NCBI GenBank assembly: GCA_903912445.1
Contig: CAIWHP010000256.1
Coordinates: forward strand, 1 to 38,363
From: an uncultured Lentisphaerota bacterium
Lineage (GTDB): Bacteria; Verrucomicrobiota; Kiritimatiellia; CAIQIC01
DNA: 38,363 nucleotides
Direction of reading: 5' to 3'
Shown piece after piece: positions 7,381 to 15,626 of the stretch. How positions within the stretch are numbered: the stretch's first letter is position 1; each line of letters begins with the position of its first letter. The notes beneath the pieces were generated by a model. It saw nothing but the letters and a program-made list of their open reading frames with translations, was not told where the DNA came from and made no database searches. Made by a program: the position numbers and the translations under genes.

Positions 7381-8270
7381 GACTTACCTCGCTTCTGTAC
7401 ATCCTCCGCGTCATCCTCGTCATCCTCATCGTCGTCATCATCCTCGTCCTCTTCGTCATCCGCATCCTCGTCGACGACATCCTCTTCGGCTTCTTCCGGC
7501 CCGGCCGGCTCGGGCTTGCCCGCGGCAGCTTCCGGTTCGACATCCTCATCCACCGACCCGCCGGACACGGCCACCTTTTCTTCCGGCTCAGGTTCGCCCG
7601 CGGCGGCCGCCTCGGTCTCGATCCCCGCCGGCGCGTCCTCGGCGACGGCGGCTTCGGTCTGGGTCGCCTCGCGGCGGCGGATCTGCTCCGCTTCCATGCG
7701 GCGCAGCTCCTCGACGCCGGGCAGGTCGTCAATCGCGCGCAGGCCAAAGTGTTCGAGAAACGCCTGGGTCGTCCCATATTGCCAGGGCTTGCCCGGCAGT
7801 TCGCTGCGGCCGACGACCTTGATGAGCTGCAGTTCCAGCAGGTTGTGGATCAGCGCATCCACCGCGACGCCGCGGACGGCCTCGATCTCGGAGCGCGTGC
7901 AGGGCTGACGGTAAGCGATGATCGCCAGCGTCTCCAGCGCCGGCCGCGAGAGATGCGCCGTGCGGCCCTTCTCCAGCAGCTGCCGCAGCCACGGGCCGCA
8001 ATTGACGTCGTTCTCCAGCTTGAAGCCGTGCGCGACCTCGGCAACGTGGAACCCCAGGTTGCGCGTCTCCATCTCGACCTTGAGCGCCTCGAGCGCGGCG
8101 GCGAGGTCGGCCTCGGTGGCCTTGGCGAAGTCGCGCGCGGCACCGCCCTCCTTCTCCGCCACCTGGTGCAGCGCGCGGCGCATCGCGCCGAGCGTCAGCG
8201 GCTGCTTCGAGACGAACAGCATGGCGCCGATGAGCTGCTTGAGTTCCGGCAAAACGTTGACATCGCTCAT
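7377..8270 (-). CDS. scpB: segregation and condensation protein B with a long acidic tail
   Basis: The 297-aa protein is a partner of ScpA and SMC in the bacterial condensin complex. Residues 1-195 form the two winged-helix domains, with family segments LSRPALETLAIIAYRQPCTR and IEAVRGVAVDALIHNLLELQ and the closing GRSELPGKPWQYGTTQAFLEHFG region. From about residue 205 to the end the protein is a disordered E/D/A/P-rich tail that finishes in a nearly pure Asp/Glu run, absent from most ScpB proteins (about 180-200 aa). The start at 8270 has GAGGA four bases before it. An alternative in-frame ATG at 8294 would overlap scpA and lacks such a site. The stop overlaps the pheA start. Confidence 0.92.
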   Translation of the reverse strand: MSDVNVLPELKQLIGAMLFVSKQPLTLGAMRRALHQVAEKEGGAARDFAKATEADLAAALEALKVEMETRNLGFHVAEVAHGFKLENDVNCGPWLRQLLEKGRTAHLSRPALETLAIIAYRQPCTRSEIEAVRGVAVDALIHNLLELQLIKVVGRSELPGKPWQYGTTQAFLEHFGLRAIDDLPGVEELRRMEAEQIRRREATQTEAAVAEDAPAGIETEAAAAGEPEPEEKVAVSGGSVDEDVEPEAAAGKPEPAGPEEAEEDVVDEDADDEEDEDDDDDEDDEDDAEDVQKRGKS

Positions 8271-8283
8271 GAGGTCCTCATCC

Positions 8284-9012
8284 TTATTCCACATCCCCGC
8301 GGGTCACCAGGATCTCGCCGAACGGATGGTCCTGGACAGCGCGGATCTGCCGCAGCCGGATCAGCTCCAGCACGGCCAAAAACGTGCAGACAATCTCGTG
8401 ACGCGAGGCCATCTCGCTGAACAGCGCGGCAAACGGGAAGCGGTCCTCGCTCCGGAGGCGCTGCGTGATGGCCTCGATCTTGTCGCCCACCGAGAAACGC
8501 TCGGCGAAAATCTCCCGCAAATCCTCCTGGCTGACCTTCTTGAGCGCGTCGTTGAAGACCGTCAGCAGGTCGAAGAGGCTGACATCGCGCAGCGCCAGGT
8601 CCGGCTTCGCCTCCAGCGTCAGGTGCTCGCCCTCGCGGCCGAAGATGCCGTCGCGCTCGTCCTCCAGCCCTTCCAGAAAAATGGCCGCGTCCTTGAACTT
8701 CTTGTACTCGACGAGCTGCCGCACCAGGTCCCAGCGCGGATCGTCCTCTTCCTCCTCCTCGGCGACCGGCCGCTCTTCCACCGGCAGCAGCATGCGGCTC
8801 TTGATCATCATCAGCGTCGCCGCCATGACGAGGAAGTCGCCCGCCAGGTTCAGGTCGAGCATCCGCATCAGCTCGATGTACTGCACATACTGCGTCGTGA
8901 TGCGCTCGATCGGGATGTCGTAGATGTCCACCTCCTCCTTGCGGATGAGGTAGAGCAGGAGGTCGAGCGGACCTTCGAACACTTCAAGTTGCACTTTATA
9001 TTCTTCAGCCAT
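8284..9012 (-). CDS. scpA: segregation and condensation protein A (kleisin)
   Basis: The 242-aa kleisin bridges the SMC heads and binds ScpB in the chromosome condensation complex. The N-terminal helical domain is clear (VQLEVFEGPLDLLLYLIRKE, then DLNLAGDFLVMAATLMMIKS and RMLLP). A short acidic linker (about residues 82-92, VAEEEEEDDP) follows. The C-terminal winged helix ends with VCTFLAVLELIRLRQIRAVQ. The start at 9012 begins MAEEYKVQLEVF, as in other ScpA proteins. A longer frame to 9045 adds nothing family-like, and neither start has a clear Shine-Dalgarno. It lies 13 nt before scpB and 54 nt after trpS, so all are probably one transcript. Confidence 0.93.
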   Translation of the reverse strand: MAEEYKVQLEVFEGPLDLLLYLIRKEEVDIYDIPIERITTQYVQYIELMRMLDLNLAGDFLVMAATLMMIKSRMLLPVEERPVAEEEEEDDPRWDLVRQLVEYKKFKDAAIFLEGLEDERDGIFGREGEHLTLEAKPDLALRDVSLFDLLTVFNDALKKVSQEDLREIFAERFSVGDKIEAITQRLRSEDRFPFAALFSEMASRHEIVCTFLAVLELIRLRQIRAVQDHPFGEILVTRGDVE

Positions 9013-9066
9013 GGGTAATTCTGATTGATGTGAGGGAGGATGCACTGGTGTTGATGGATGGCTTTG

Positions 9067-10029
9067 TTATTCCAAGCCCACAGCCTGCCGGGCTTTCTTG
9101 ACAGTTTTCTGCGCCTCGGCGCGCGCGCGCTCCGCTCCGGCGCGCAGCACGCCTTCGACGTAGTCCAGGTTCTGCGCCAGTTCGTCGCGCTTCGCGCGCA
9201 GCGGGCCGAAATGCGCCTCGAACTTCTCCGCCAGCGCCTTCTTCGCCTCGCCGTAGCCCATGCCGCCCGCGCGGTAGCGCGCCGCCAGCGCCTCGCGCTC
9301 CGCCTCCGTCGCGAACAGCTTGTAGAGCGCGAAGACGTTGCACGCGTCCGGATCCTTCGCGTCGGCCAGGCCCTTGGAGTCGGTGACAATCCGCATGATC
9401 TTCGCCTTGACCTCTTTCGCCGCGCCGAAGATCTCCACCGTGTTGCCGTAGCTCTTGGACATCTTCTGCCCGTCGAGCCCCGGCACCACCGCCACGCTGT
9501 CGCGGATGCTCGGCTCGGGGAGGGTGAAGACCTCGCCGAACTGGTGGTTGAACTTGCTCGCGATGTCGCGCGTGACTTCGACGTGCTGCTTCTGGTCCCG
9601 CCCCACCGGCACCACGTTGCTCTTCACGATCAGAATGTCCGCCGCCATCAGCACCGGGTAGGCGAACAGCCCGTGCGTGGGCGCGAGGCCCTTGGCGATC
9701 TTGTCCTTGTAGGAATGGCACTTCTCCAGCAGGCTCATCGGCGTCACGGTGGACAGCAACCACGCCAGCTCGTTGACCTCCGGCACGTCGCTCTGCCGGT
9801 AAAAGACCGTCCGCGCCGGGTCGAGGCCGCACGCGAGGAAATCCAACGCCACGTCCAGCGTCCCCTGCCGCAGCGCGGCCGGGTCGCTGACGCTGGTCAG
9901 CGCGTGATAGTTCGCGATGAACAAAAACGCCTCGCCGCGCTGCTGGAGGTCCAGCGCCGGCTGCATCATCCCGAAGTAATTCCCGAGATGCAACTTGCCC
10001 GAGGGCTGTATGCCCGAAAGTATGCGCAT
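9067..10029 (-). CDS. trpS: tryptophanyl-tRNA synthetase
   Basis: The 320-aa class I aminoacyl-tRNA synthetase charges tRNA-Trp in the cytosol. The protein begins MRILSGIQPSGKLHLGNYFG, where HLGN (residues 14-17) is the HIGH-type ATP site, and KMSKS is at 189-193. The tryptophan-pocket segment around TPMSLLEKCHSYKDK (about 96-110) is typical of bacterial TrpS. Length is normal (320-350 aa). It appears to be first in the minus-strand run with scpA, scpB and pheA. It is divergent from the GH28 gene, with 130 nt between the two starts. Confidence 0.96.
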   Translation of the reverse strand: MRILSGIQPSGKLHLGNYFGMMQPALDLQQRGEAFLFIANYHALTSVSDPAALRQGTLDVALDFLACGLDPARTVFYRQSDVPEVNELAWLLSTVTPMSLLEKCHSYKDKIAKGLAPTHGLFAYPVLMAADILIVKSNVVPVGRDQKQHVEVTRDIASKFNHQFGEVFTLPEPSIRDSVAVVPGLDGQKMSKSYGNTVEIFGAAKEVKAKIMRIVTDSKGLADAKDPDACNVFALYKLFATEAEREALAARYRAGGMGYGEAKKALAEKFEAHFGPLRAKRDELAQNLDYVEGVLRAGAERARAEAQKTVKKARQAVGLE

Positions 10030-10159
10030 GATTTGGCTTCCTATCCCGTCAAACGGGGCCGAAACCTAGCGCAACCAACCGCCGCATAAAAGCAAAAACC
10101 GCCGCCGCACGGCCGTACACGCCATTGACGCGCCGCGGGGGCCGTGCTAGTTGGGCGCC

Positions 10160-11557
10160 ATGAAAACTTTCCTCGCATGGCTGTGCTGCGCCATCCTGCA
10201 GCTGCACGCCGCAGATTTCAACGTCCGCGCTTTCGGGGCCAAGGGCGACCGGCAAATCCTCGACCGCGCCGCCCTCCAGGCGGCGCTGGACGCCTGCGCG
10301 AAGGCCGGCGGCGGCACCGTGCGCTTCCCCGCCGGCGATTATCTCGCCGGCCTCCTCCGGATTTCCAGCGGCACCACGCTGCAGCTTGAGGCCGGCGCCA
10401 CGCTCTGGGCCAGCACGAACAAGGCCGATTACGCTCCCGGTCCCCTGTCCCCGGCCGCACATTCACGCCAGACCAGCTCGCATCTGCTCGTCGCCGATGA
10501 GGCCGAGCGCATCGCCATCGTCGGTGCGGGCACGATCAACGGCCAGGGTTCCGCCGATTACAACGGCAGCGCCTCCAACAAGCCCCCCTTTCGCGTGGGC
10601 ATCCTGCTGTTCACCGCCTGCCGCGAGGTGAGCGTGCGGGGCGTGACCATCCGCGACAGCGATGCGTGGGCGCTGCACTTCAAGCGCTGCGACACCGTGA
10701 CCGTGGACCACGTGACAATCCGCAACAACCTGCGCCGGCTCAATTCCGACGGGATCGACCCCAACGCGTGCCGGCACGTGCGGATCACGCATTGCGACAT
10801 CCGCACCGGCGACGACTGCGTGGTGCTGAAGGCCACCGAGCCCGCGCCGTGCGAAGACATCGTGATCAGCGACTGCATCCTGGAGACACCGTGCTCCGCC
10901 TTGAAACTCGGCACCGAATCCCGCGGCGACTTCCGCAACATCCGGTTCGAGCGCTGCAAGGTCCGCAGCGCGCCCATCGCCCTCGGCCTCTACCTCAAGG
11001 ACGGCGGCACCATGGAGGACATCACCTTCCGCGACGTCGAGCTCGACACCGGCGCGGCCACCAAGCACGCCGTCGCCCCCATCTTCATCGACATCGAGCG
11101 GCGCCATCCTCATTCCAAGATCGGCCGCATCCGCAACATCACCTTCGCGAACATTGCCATGCAGAGCAGCGCCGGCGTGCTCATCCAGGGCATGCCGCAG
11201 CAGCCCATCGAGAACCTGACGCTGACCAATGTGAGCCTGCGCGTGACGCGCGCCGACGACTATGCCAAACGCAAGAAGCCCGTCGGCGGCACCCGCACCA
11301 CGCGCGAGGAGCGCGATACGCTCTATGCCCGCTTGCCCGCCTACTTCGCCCTCGCCCACATCCGCGGTCTGCGCCTGGAGGATGTGCGCGTCGAGATCGC
11401 GCCCGAAGCCTTCGCCCAGTTTCCGCGCGCCGCCGTCTGCGGCCGCGAACTGGAGGGCGTGGTGCTGCGCCGCGTCACCCGCAACCCCGGCGATGCTCCC
11501 GATCGCCTTCCCGCGTTGGACCTGCAGCACTGCCGCGACGTGCAGATCGTCGAGTAA
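10160..11557 (+). CDS. secreted GH28 family glycoside hydrolase (polygalacturonase type)
   Basis: The 465-aa protein has a signal peptide (about residues 1-18) followed by DFNVRAFGAKGD, the usual beginning of a pectinase-type right-handed beta-helix. Catalytic motifs are present in order. NSDGID carries one of the three family Asp residues and TGDDC carries the other two. SALKLGTES stands where polygalacturonases have their GHG segment. Repeated -ITF-, -VTI-, -ITHC- coils fill the rest. GH28 enzymes hydrolyse galacturonan or rhamnogalacturonan. Loss of the GHG histidine suggests an exo-acting or rhamnogalacturonan-type enzyme rather than a classic polygalacturonase. The ATG at 10160 is chosen over a TTG at 10151 because the signal peptide starts there. 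Confidence 0.88.
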   Translation: MKTFLAWLCCAILQLHAADFNVRAFGAKGDRQILDRAALQAALDACAKAGGGTVRFPAGDYLAGLLRISSGTTLQLEAGATLWASTNKADYAPGPLSPAAHSRQTSSHLLVADEAERIAIVGAGTINGQGSADYNGSASNKPPFRVGILLFTACREVSVRGVTIRDSDAWALHFKRCDTVTVDHVTIRNNLRRLNSDGIDPNACRHVRITHCDIRTGDDCVVLKATEPAPCEDIVISDCILETPCSALKLGTESRGDFRNIRFERCKVRSAPIALGLYLKDGGTMEDITFRDVELDTGAATKHAVAPIFIDIERRHPHSKIGRIRNITFANIAMQSSAGVLIQGMPQQPIENLTLTNVSLRVTRADDYAKRKKPVGGTRTTREERDTLYARLPAYFALAHIRGLRLEDVRVEIAPEAFAQFPRAAVCGRELEGVVLRRVTRNPGDAPDRLPALDLQHCRDVQIVE

Positions 11558-11562
11558 TGAAG

Positions 11563-11613
11563 GGTTCCAAGCCCTGGGATATCCGACCGGTACAGGCTCC
11601 AAGCCTTGGAAAA
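11563..11613. repeat. paired TTTTCCAAGG-family palindromes, centres 32 bp apart
   Basis: GGTTCCAAGCCCTGGGA (centre 11572) and GCTCCAAGCCTTGGAAAA (centre 11604) fill the short gap between the GH28 gene and the FAD-dehydrogenase gene. The outer arms are more decayed than in other pairs, but the spacing is kept. Confidence 0.7.
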
Positions 11614-11662
11614 CTTTTCCCACCCGCCGCCCTGTTGTGCTAACGTCCGGTCGGGAAAAACT

Positions 11663-13264
11663 ATGAGCACCAACCGGCTGACCATCCAACAGCTCCTGAC
11701 CACCGATGAACGCGCCACGCTCGACGCCTTCTGCACACCCGGCCGCGAACTGCCCGCGCTCGCCAAGTTCCTGCACGAACGCTTCGCCGTGGAACTGGTG
11801 TTGGATCAAGACATCGTAAAGGGCTTCGCCGCCGATCAATCCAACCTGCCCGGCCAGGCGCAGGCGCTGGCGCGGCCCGCCACGGCGCGCGAGTGCGCCA
11901 TCGTCATGCGCGCCTGCCACCATGCACAGCTTCTACTGACGCTTTCGGGCGGGCGCTCCAACCTGACCGGCAGCGCGACGCCGCTCGGCGGCGTCGTGCT
12001 CTCCACCGTGCGGATGCTGACGCCCGCGCCGGCGGTGGACATTACACACGAACTCGTCCACGCGCCGGTGGGCATGGTCCTCGAAGACCTCCGCAAGGAA
12101 GTCCGCCGCCAGAGCAGCGAGGCGCTGATCTATGCGGTGGACCCCACCAGCCGCGCCGAGGCCAGCGTCGGCGGCACGCTCGCCTGCAACGCCTCGGGCT
12201 TCATCCCCGGCGCGCAGGGCGCCACGCGCGACTGGGTCGCCGCGCTCGACTTCCTCCTCCCCGATGGCAGCCTGGTCCGCGCGGAATACGGCCAGTATGT
12301 CTCCAGCGCCGGCCGTTTCCTGCTCGCCGATGGCGACCGCGTGACCGAACTGCCGGTGCCCACCTACCCGCGGCCCACGATCAAAAACGCCGGCGGCCCC
12401 TTCTCGAAGACCGATGGCAGCATGGACTTCATCGACTTCGTCGTCGGCAGCGAGGGCCTCTATGGCCTCGTCACCGCCTGCACGCTGCGGCTCAAGCCCA
12501 AGCCGCAGGCGCTGCTGGACCTGTTCTTCCCGCTGCCGGGCGAAGCCGACGCGCTGAAGTTCCTGCATTTCGTCCGCGCGAAGCTGCACAGCCGGCTGGA
12601 ACAACTTGGCGCGCTGGAATATTTCGGCGTCAACTCCCGCAAGTACATGAAACACGAGGCCGCGCTGTTCCGCGGCGACAACCAGGTGGCGATTTATCTC
12701 CAGGTGCCGTTGCACAACCAGAATCTCGAGGATGCCGCCGAGGAATGGCTGGGGCTGCTGGAAGAGTCCGACTGCCACATTGATCCGGACGCGATCATCA
12801 TGCTCGACAACGAGCAGAGCTGGAAAATTTTCATGGAGGCCCGGCACTCGCTGCCCGCCAACGCGCTGGAGGTTGTCCAGCGGCGCGGCACGTTTACCAT
12901 CATGACCGATGCCGCCGTGCCGCCGGAGCGCTTCGGGGCCTTTCTGGAATTCACCCACGGCATGCTGCAGCGCGCGGGCATGGATTACCTCGCCTTCGGT
13001 CATCTGGGCGATTGCCATCTGCACTTCACGCTGATGCCGGAGAAAAAAGACCTGGCACTCGGTGTGGAGCTCTATGACCAGATCATCGCGCGCGCCGCGG
13101 AACTTGGTGGCGTCTATTCCGGCGAACACGGCACCGGCAAGCGCAAGCGCAAGGACTTCCTGCGCTGCTACGGCCCCGCCGCCGCCGCGCAGGTACTGAG
13201 TTGCAAGCGCGCGATCGACCCGCACCTGCTCCTGAACCGCAGCATCGTGGTGGAAGTTCCATGA
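11663..13264 (+). CDS. FAD-linked 2-hydroxyacid dehydrogenase (GlcD/D-lactate dehydrogenase family)
   Basis: The 533-aa flavoprotein is of the vanillyl-alcohol-oxidase fold. Residues 95-114 hold the FAD diphosphate loop (SGGRSNLTGSATPLGGVVLS) and around residue 175 ASVGGTLACNASG continues the FAD-binding domain. The C-terminal half has the family motifs GHLGDCHLHF and GEHGTGKRKRKDFL, which line the substrate site. Relatives oxidise D-lactate, glycolate or D-2-hydroxyglutarate to the keto acid and pass electrons to quinone or cytochrome. The stop codon overlaps the start of the LarA-type racemase (ATGA at 13261-13264). The pairing suggests that the racemase supplies or uses the enantiomer oxidised here. 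The exact substrate is not readable. Confidence 0.88.
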   Translation: MSTNRLTIQQLLTTDERATLDAFCTPGRELPALAKFLHERFAVELVLDQDIVKGFAADQSNLPGQAQALARPATARECAIVMRACHHAQLLLTLSGGRSNLTGSATPLGGVVLSTVRMLTPAPAVDITHELVHAPVGMVLEDLRKEVRRQSSEALIYAVDPTSRAEASVGGTLACNASGFIPGAQGATRDWVAALDFLLPDGSLVRAEYGQYVSSAGRFLLADGDRVTELPVPTYPRPTIKNAGGPFSKTDGSMDFIDFVVGSEGLYGLVTACTLRLKPKPQALLDLFFPLPGEADALKFLHFVRAKLHSRLEQLGALEYFGVNSRKYMKHEAALFRGDNQVAIYLQVPLHNQNLEDAAEEWLGLLEESDCHIDPDAIIMLDNEQSWKIFMEARHSLPANALEVVQRRGTFTIMTDAAVPPERFGAFLEFTHGMLQRAGMDYLAFGHLGDCHLHFTLMPEKKDLALGVELYDQIIARAAELGGVYSGEHGTGKRKRKDFLRCYGPAAAAQVLSCKRAIDPHLLLNRSIVVEVP

Positions 13265-14610
13265 AATCTTTTGAGCTGGAATTCGGCGAGGAAATGCTGC
13301 GGCTGCAGCTACCCGACCATGCCGAGATTCTCACGCTGCCGGAGGTCGCGCCGCTGGCGAACCCGGCGGCCGCCATCCGGCTCGCCTTGCAGCAGCCCCT
13401 CGGCACGCCCGCGCTGGCCGAAATCGTGCGCCAGAAAGTTCGGCACAATCTCAAGGCGCACGCCGTCATCGTCATCAGCGACAGCACCCGCCCGGTGCCC
13501 TATCGCGGCGAACAAGGCATTCTGGAACCGATTCTCGAGGTGCTGCGCGCGGAACACGTCGCATCCATCGAGATCCTCGTCGCCACCGGCACGCACCGGC
13601 CGATGACGGAGGCCGAGTTGCGGCAGATTCTGCCGCCCCCGGCTTTCGCGCCCGGCGTGACCGTCACCAACCATCGTTGCACCGAGACGGCCGAACTGCG
13701 GCATATCGGGCGCACCGCGCGCGGCACCGAGGTCTGGATCAACCGCAGCTATCTCGATGCCGATATCAAAATCCTGACCGGCCTCGTCGAGCCGCATTTC
13801 ATGGCCGGCGTCAGCGGTGGCGCCAAGTCCATCTGCCCCGGTTTGGTCGGCGAACAGGTGACCTACATCTTCCACGGCGCAGCGATGATGGCCGACGCGC
13901 GCGCCGACAGCCTGCTGCTGGAAGGCAATCCCTGCCGCGAGGAATCCCGCGCGGTCGCGGGCCTGGCGGGCGTGGACTTCATCGTCAACGTGACCATCGA
14001 CCGGAACAAGCAGGTGACCGGCGTCTTCGCCGGCGACCTTGACCAGGCGCATCACGCCGCGACGCAGAAAGCCTTGAGCGAGGTGGTGCTTCCGTTCGCA
14101 CAGCACTACGACGTCGTGGTGACCCACGCCGGCTTCGTCGGGAAGAATCATTATCAGGCGGCCAAGGCTGCAGTGGAAGGCGCTCGCGCCGTTGTGCCCG
14201 GCGGCACGCTGCTGCTCGCCGCGAACCTGACCGATGAGCACCCGGTCGGCGGCCCGAACTACCGGCGCGTGCTGCCCCTGCTCCGCCAGCTGGGCCACGA
14301 CGCGGCCGAGCAAATGCTGCTCTCCGCAGGCTGGACCTTTGTGCCCGAGCAATGGGAATTGCAGATGTGGGGCCGCGTCTTCCGCCGGCTGGGTCCAGAA
14401 GGGAAATTCATCCTCTGCGCGCCGCAGCTCACCGGCGAAAAATTCCACACGCACGGCATCCACGGACACGACGGCGGCGCAGGCCTCGCCGGCGCAGGCC
14501 GCGAACTTGCCGAAGCGATGGTCCAGCGCGTCCTGCACCGCGTCCAACCCCACCAGCGTCTCGCCATCCTCGCCGACGGCCCCTACGGCGTGCCGCAGCA
14601 CCGGTGCTGA
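13261..14610 (+). CDS. larA: LarA-type nickel-dependent 2-hydroxyacid racemase/epimerase
   Basis: The 449-aa protein matches the LarA family, whose founding member interconverts D- and L-lactate with a nickel-pincer nucleotide cofactor. All key residues have counterparts. Asp74 and Arg77 lie in ISDSTRP. His112 is in GTHRP, His179 in VEPHF and Lys189 in SGGAKSICPG; His205 is in YIFHG. These correspond to D72, R75, H108, H174, K184 and H200 of the Lactiplantibacillus enzyme with a steady offset of 2-5. Lys189 would hold the cofactor and His205 the nickel. Family members also act on malate, phenyllactate, short hydroxyacids or gluconate, so lactate is not certain. The cofactor genes larB, larC and larE are not in the window. 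The ATGA overlap couples it to the upstream dehydrogenase. Confidence 0.88.
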   Translation: MKSFELEFGEEMLRLQLPDHAEILTLPEVAPLANPAAAIRLALQQPLGTPALAEIVRQKVRHNLKAHAVIVISDSTRPVPYRGEQGILEPILEVLRAEHVASIEILVATGTHRPMTEAELRQILPPPAFAPGVTVTNHRCTETAELRHIGRTARGTEVWINRSYLDADIKILTGLVEPHFMAGVSGGAKSICPGLVGEQVTYIFHGAAMMADARADSLLLEGNPCREESRAVAGLAGVDFIVNVTIDRNKQVTGVFAGDLDQAHHAATQKALSEVVLPFAQHYDVVVTHAGFVGKNHYQAAKAAVEGARAVVPGGTLLLAANLTDEHPVGGPNYRRVLPLLRQLGHDAAEQMLLSAGWTFVPEQWELQMWGRVFRRLGPEGKFILCAPQLTGEKFHTHGIHGHDGGAGLAGAGRELAEAMVQRVLHRVQPHQRLAILADGPYGVPQHRC

Positions 14611-14720
14611 AACCACAACTGCGCATCGTCCTCGTCGTCGTCCTCGCGGCAAACTCTATGCGCTATCCCAGCTTTAGCGCTGAGCCGAAGGATTCAGAAT
14701 ATTTGCTGCATGCGAAAAGC

Positions 14721-14748
14721 TTGCGCGTCATCGTGACACGGTTAGAAT
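14721..14748 (+). promoter_or_regulatory. possible promoter of the FHA gene
   Basis: TTGCGC (14721-14726) and TAGAAT (14743-14748) are 16 nt apart, 25 nt before the FHA start. They match sigma-70 boxes moderately. The rest of the gap 14611-14773 shows nothing further. Confidence 0.3.
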
Positions 14749-14773
14749 GACGGCGCGCAAAAAAGGATCAACC

Positions 14774-15160
14774 ATGTTACTGACTTATACCAACCCCGAT
14801 GGGTCCACGGCAGCGATGAAGATAAGCGCTCAGCCCATCCTCATCGGGCGTGACGCGGCCTCCACCATAGTCATTGAGGACGGCAGGGTGTCCCGCAGCC
14901 ATTGCAGCATCCAGATGCAAAAGGGCGTGTGCTGGCTCAGGGATCTCGGCAGCAGCAACGGCACCTGGGTCAACGGCGCCAATGTAGCAGAGGCCCGGCT
15001 GCAGTCCGGCGATGAAATCAGTGTGGGTTCCAGGCTCTTTACCTGCGCCGCCGAAAAACCAGCCGGACCGCAGACCATTTTCAGGCAAACGGCGCAGGAA
15101 ATGTCCGAGGGCCAAGGCTACGGCACGCTGCTCCGCAAGATTGCCAACGATATCGGGTGA
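14774..15160 (+). CDS. FHA-domain protein
   Basis: The 128-aa cytosolic protein consists almost entirely of a forkhead-associated domain, which binds phosphothreonine peptides. The five conserved positions are visible: Gly25-Arg26 (ILIGRD), Ser40 and His43 (VSRSHCS), and the SSNGTWVNG loop at 60-68. After residue about 95 there is a short polar tail without recognisable domain. The start at 14774 has AAAGGA six bases upstream and is preferred to 14747. No kinase or phosphatase gene lies nearby, so the phosphorylated partner is unknown. Confidence 0.85.
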   Translation: MLLTYTNPDGSTAAMKISAQPILIGRDAASTIVIEDGRVSRSHCSIQMQKGVCWLRDLGSSNGTWVNGANVAEARLQSGDEISVGSRLFTCAAEKPAGPQTIFRQTAQEMSEGQGYGTLLRKIANDIG

Positions 15161-15211
15161 CAAGAGGCGGCCTGACACATGGCGTTGGGCGTGCGCATCG
15201 CGGGAGGGGCA
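15161..15211 (-). pseudogene. partial copy of the garK 3' end
   Basis: About 50 bases (15161-15211) align with the 3' end of garK (15666-15717) at roughly 80% identity by eye, with one 2-nt gap. On the minus strand this stretch reads APPAMRTPNAMCQAAS, against APPAMSTPDAMRQAAA in the real GarK. It lies about 450 bp from the intact gene and in the same orientation, so it looks like a remnant of a local duplication. Confidence 0.6.
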
Positions 15212-15249
15212 AGTACCCGCGCGTGAGGCAGAATTGTTGGGGATGAGCT

Positions 15250-15300
15250 CCGGCTGGCATGCAGATCCTCCACTGCCGAGAAGAGAATCTTGATCTTCAT
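15250..15300 (-). pseudogene. 5' remnant of a RelE/ParE-type toxin gene
   Basis: The frame starts MKIKILFSAVEDLHASR, which matches the usual beginning of RelE/ParE-family toxins, and its ATG overlaps the antitoxin stop (ATGA at 15297-15300). After about 17 codons the toxin-like sequence ends. The open frame runs on to 15118 through unrelated bases and the garK-like fragment. The catalytic C-terminal part is absent, so no active toxin is expected. Confidence 0.6.
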
Positions 15301-15515
15301 TCAAACCGCTTCCGAAAAATCTGCTTCGCCGTCGTCCAGGCGGTAAGCTGCTCCTGTCCTGCGGCGACGCTGGCCTCGGTCTCCCTCAGGACAGCTTGAT
15401 GCCCTGCGGGAGATGCTACAGCCGCCTCATCTCCGGACAGGTCAGCCCACAGGGCTTCCATCGCTTGGAGTTTCTCCTCACGGGTCATCCGTTCAAGCTG
15501 GATCACAGTAGTCAT
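15297..15515 (-). CDS. addiction-module antitoxin, CHP02574-like
   Basis: The 72-aa protein resembles the short antitoxins paired with RelE/ParE toxins. It begins MTTVIQLERMTREEKLQAME and continues ALWADLSGDE. A middle HQAVLRETEASVAAGQEQL helix and a C-terminal TAWTTAKQIFRKRF segment follow. The ATG at 15515 is chosen because the open frame's earlier start at 15521 is only a TTG. Antitoxins of this type bind and inhibit the toxin encoded just downstream. Here that toxin gene is cut short after about 17 codons, so this antitoxin is an orphan. It may be residual, or may still neutralise toxins encoded elsewhere. Confidence 0.7.
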   Translation of the reverse strand: MTTVIQLERMTREEKLQAMEALWADLSGDEAAVASPAGHQAVLRETEASVAAGQEQLTAWTTAKQIFRKRFE

Positions 15516-15626
15516 CGCCAATCACCAGAGCACTCCCCCTTTTGTTTTCAATCTCTGATCGCTGACCAACAGACGCTACAACCCCAGCATGGGTGAGGAC
15601 GGATCAAGCGAAGAGCAGCGCTAACG

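Noticed and set aside
6244-7908. 554-aa plus-strand open frame with a Ser-rich run
   Set aside because: It is antisense to pheA and scpB. The Ser run is simply the complement of the Asp/Glu tail of ScpB.
10125-10153. Promoter for the GH28 gene (TTGACG with TAGTTG)
   Set aside because: The -10 match is poor and lies almost on the start codon, so evidence is too weak to annotate.
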